From the NCBI GenBank assembly GCA_002150815.3, contig NDFF03000053.1, positions 1 to 64,000 of the forward strand: DNA of 64,000 bases. The letters run 5' to 3'. The position numbers were made by a program, and so were the translations under genes. This DNA is from Grammothele lineata (lineage: Eukaryota; Basidiomycota; Agaricomycetes; Polyporales; Polyporaceae). Positions 61,177 through 64,000 of this stretch are shown here, in pieces; the first letter of the stretch is position 1, and the number at the start of each line of letters is the position of its first letter. The notes beneath the pieces were generated by a model, which worked only from the letters and a program-made list of their open reading frames with translations, did not search any database and was not told the origin of the DNA.

Positions 61177-62518
61177 ATGAGTTGTCCCTCAGATTCCGGA
61201 GAATCTTGTATTGAAGGCTCCTCGCCAGTATTCCAAACCAAGGGTTGGAAGAGCGTACAAGACGGTGGACCTGGGTCAAAGCCTCGTGAATTCTCGTACG
61301 CGGAAGGCGATATGGGAACTCTGATTTTCGAAGGCAAGTAAATGCTATTGAAGAGGAGGCGACATGGAAGTGACTGTGTAGTCTAGGAACCTCAATAAAG
61401 ATATCAGGCGTCCGGTTTCAAGGAGAGGCCGGACAGTCGGGACACATAGATTACTCACTTGACGGGGACTCAACATCTGACACGGAAATTCCGGCTCAGA
61501 ACCCATGGAACGGAGACACAATATACACCTCGTCAGGCCTTAAAGATAATCAGCATACGCTGATTATTGTCAACAGAGGCGTGAACATAGGGATAGACTT
61601 CTTTAGTCTCGGGACCTCGACTAGTTTCACGTCATCGACCACGTCTCTGGCCCAGGCCACTACCACACAATCTACTAAGCAGCCCTCCCCAGTTTCAAGT
61701 GGCTCTGTACAGAACACTCCCCCACCTTCGGACTTGTTGTCATCTGCATCGAGCGTACAGTCAACCTCTTCTAAAGAAGATACGACAAATACTGCATCTC
61801 CAAGTTCGGTTGGTCGGTGCTGGTACCGCACATTCAGCGATCCCCATCACTGATAATAGCACTTAGTGACATCCAACCCGAGCGTCCTCCAAACTGCAAA
61901 TACACGAACGACAGACGACCAGGATCAGAACTCCGAGACGGCCTCGTATGAAATAGTTACGACAACTGTGTCGGGCATGGTTGTAACAGCTCTCGAAACT
62001 GCCCCAGTATCCGCATCCCCTTCTCCATCTGTTGAATCCAAGGCGCACCACTCGTCGCGCGGTGTTACGGCAGGGACGGTTTCTGCAACACTGGTCGTCT
62101 TGTGCATCATAGTTGCGCTGGGCTTCCTCTGGCACCGCAGGCGTAGGACACGGGTGAGGCGGATGACAGGCCTTGACTTGGGTGCGTTCTGTATGGAAAG
62201 ATCGGCGCGCTGGAGTACGTTGTTAACTATACGTCAGCGCCGGATGCGTTTCTCCCGGGCCCCACCGACATTTTCCTTCGCGCAGCTGCAAACCAGGAAG
62301 TATCATCGACCCTCATCCACACGGAACACAGAATCTCGCTTCCCGAAGATGCAAAAAATATGACAGAGAGCATGACCAAAGCGCAAATGATGTCAGCAAC
62401 TTTAGGCGACGTTAGCAGACGTGAAAGGGGACCGGAGCGTGCTGCAGAAGTCACAGAGTCCAGTGTTGTGTCTCTGTCTACTCTTCCTCCGGCTTACTCC
62501 TCTATCGCATACCTCTGA
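61177..62518 (+). CDS. Single-pass Ser/Thr-rich surface protein with PPAY tail (S8)
   Basis: A 392-aa protein, the close tandem duplicate of S7 in its first three exons. Exons are 61177-61333, 61387-61812, 61867-62181 and 62238-62518. The first intron has a GC donor (GAAG|GCAAGT) where S7 has GTAAGT; the frame requires it. The ectodomain reads TSIKISGVRFQG, IDYSLDGDS and NQHTLIIVNRG. The Asp-Gly of the DGQHTL motif is Asp-Asn here. The TM is GVTAGTVSATLVVLCIIVALG. The cytoplasmic tail is unrelated to that of S7 and ends STLPPAYSSIAYL, like the tail of S4, which suggests exchange of the last exon. Confidence 0.82.
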
Positions 62519-64000
62519 ACTGTAGGCCTTTCCAGTCTCGTGATGTCACTAGTAGCATTCAACACCACTTGCTTATACATCCCACGCGGCTGGGATGCGT
62601 GCATTCTCACTCGCTTGCGTCGCCATTGCTGTTGTGCTTGTGCTACGTTTCTTTTACGTTCTGTGCAACGCGTCGCGGACGTTAAATATCCACCATACCT
62701 GTTCAAAGAGTAATCCAGTACTCACACGTGACTGTATATGTGTCATACTTGCGATGATTGCATCCGCTGGGCAAGTACAGCATACTTGTGACGGGTGCTG
62801 AGACTGTTAGATTGCTGTACTTGCGTTATGCCTAATTTCTAGTTCAATTGTTCTTTTAGCTCTAATACGCGTAGTGAGGCCACTTCCTTGTAATCCGAAA
62901 CGGGGGCAGAGGGGAGTTGGGCCTGTCCGCCGTTGTCGCCGCGTTGGCGGCTTGTTTCCGCATCTTGTACCTTGCGTGTTCCTCATGGCATGATCACGGC
63001 ACGTTCTATGCTGTAGGCTAGCGCAGATCTCCACCCTATTTCAAGCATGTGGCCGCGGGGGCTCAATTTGACTTCATTGTATATAAGTTTTTTTCTTCCT
63101 TAAGGCGGACACGCACGAGCGTTGCGCATAATTCGGGCTACTAGTTCTCTGAGGCAAACCAGCTGATAGCGTGCCTCTTCTCTGAATTATACCGTGATGC
63201 TCCACAGCGGAGGATGACAGTCGCATCGCAGTGGGAGGTCTCATTTAGACGTAAGATTCTTGAGCAGTGAAAGGCTATAAATTTAAACAATCCGGGACCA
63301 TGTACACCGGGACAACGGTACAAGAAAGTCGGCTGTGTACGTCGCTGGCGTGATTTCAAGGGTATATTTGAGTAGACATGCACTGGGCTCGTCGTTGCCG
63401 CAGTAACAATCTGTGACGCTCAACACAATACCGTGGCTGGCTTGGTCACTGCGCTCGTCGCGTGATCAGAGCGTGGCAGAAAACGAAAGGCACTGCATCT
63501 GATCAATATTGCCGGCAGATAAAGTATTGCCCAGAGTGCGTCTAGCCTTCGCGATGGATTATCGCCCCGGTAGCACCCGCATACCCAAAGTTAGGATCTA
63601 CGCTCTCGAGACTGGCAGACGTGAGGAAGAGACGGATGTACCTACACTCATACAATTTTCCAATCAGGAGCAGTAGATGTTCTGAGATCCCTGTCTCCAT
63701 TCTCGATGAGACAGTGCTGTGCCCACAACAATCGCATCGTGGTACCCTTGAACACCATGGAAGTATGACAAGACGGGGATGACTAGGAGACTCACTCGAG
63801 TTAAATTGAAACCCTCAGTCGTCACCGGGGACTCAGCGTGGTATACTCAGCGTAAATTCCGATACTTAGAAGATTTCTTCGTGCTTCTAGCGCATAAATA
63901 GGATATCGTCGCAACTATGGTATCACGACGGTGTCAGCCGCTGACATGACGTCGCCTGGCTACGGAATATGAGATGAGATGAGGGAAGAAGGGTTCGGCG
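62519..64000. other. No gene recognised
   Basis: About 1.5 kb with only short frames lacking motifs or splice-linked continuation on either strand. Confidence 0.5.

Overview
This is nuclear DNA of a filamentous basidiomycete, most likely an Agaricomycete of the Polyporales type. That placement is inferred from many 50-60 nt introns with CTRAY-like branch points, from DUF6533 multi-pass membrane proteins, and from a cluster of Ser/Thr-rich single-pass membrane proteins of kinds common in these fungi. I saw no rRNA, tRNA, CRISPR array or intact transposon. All gene models were spliced by hand from the sequence, and the reading frame was checked through every exon except the 5' part of the gene at 52158.

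Region 1 (1-23107) is a same-strand tandem array of five DUF6533 genes (A-E, minus strand) spaced 5-6 kb apart. Between them lie decayed plus-strand segments that are related to each other. Copy A has lost its last exon next to a GC-rich tandem repeat. Copies B-E are intact at 316-343 aa. A sixth, more divergent copy (F, 35059-36857) lies beyond a block of ordinary genes. The main discovery is in these genes: each intact copy has 13 exons, two of which are only 2 nucleotides long. The reading frame closes only when both are included, and both are present in all six copies.

Region 2 (24350-34682) holds conserved plus-strand genes: a mitochondrial calcium uniporter pore subunit, a seven-TM fungal membrane protein, GWT1 (inositol acylation of GPI precursors) and an intradiol ring-cleavage dioxygenase.

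Region 3 (38700-45647) has an intact epoxide-hydrolase-like alpha/beta hydrolase, a downstream duplicate of it killed by two nonsense mutations, and an 11-exon hexokinase on the minus strand with an unusual Cys beside the catalytic Asp.

Region 4 (46339-62518) is a cluster of eight Ser/Thr-rich cell-surface proteins: five on the minus strand, then three on the plus strand. They have two kinds of ectodomain. Six carry recognisable C-terminal short motifs or variants of them: NPFDD in two, PPxY in three and LPxY in two (two clear classes among seven tails). One lacks a tail and looks GPI-anchored. The set looks like a family of wall-facing sensors or adhesins that share ectodomains but differ in endocytic or ubiquitin-ligase docking signals.
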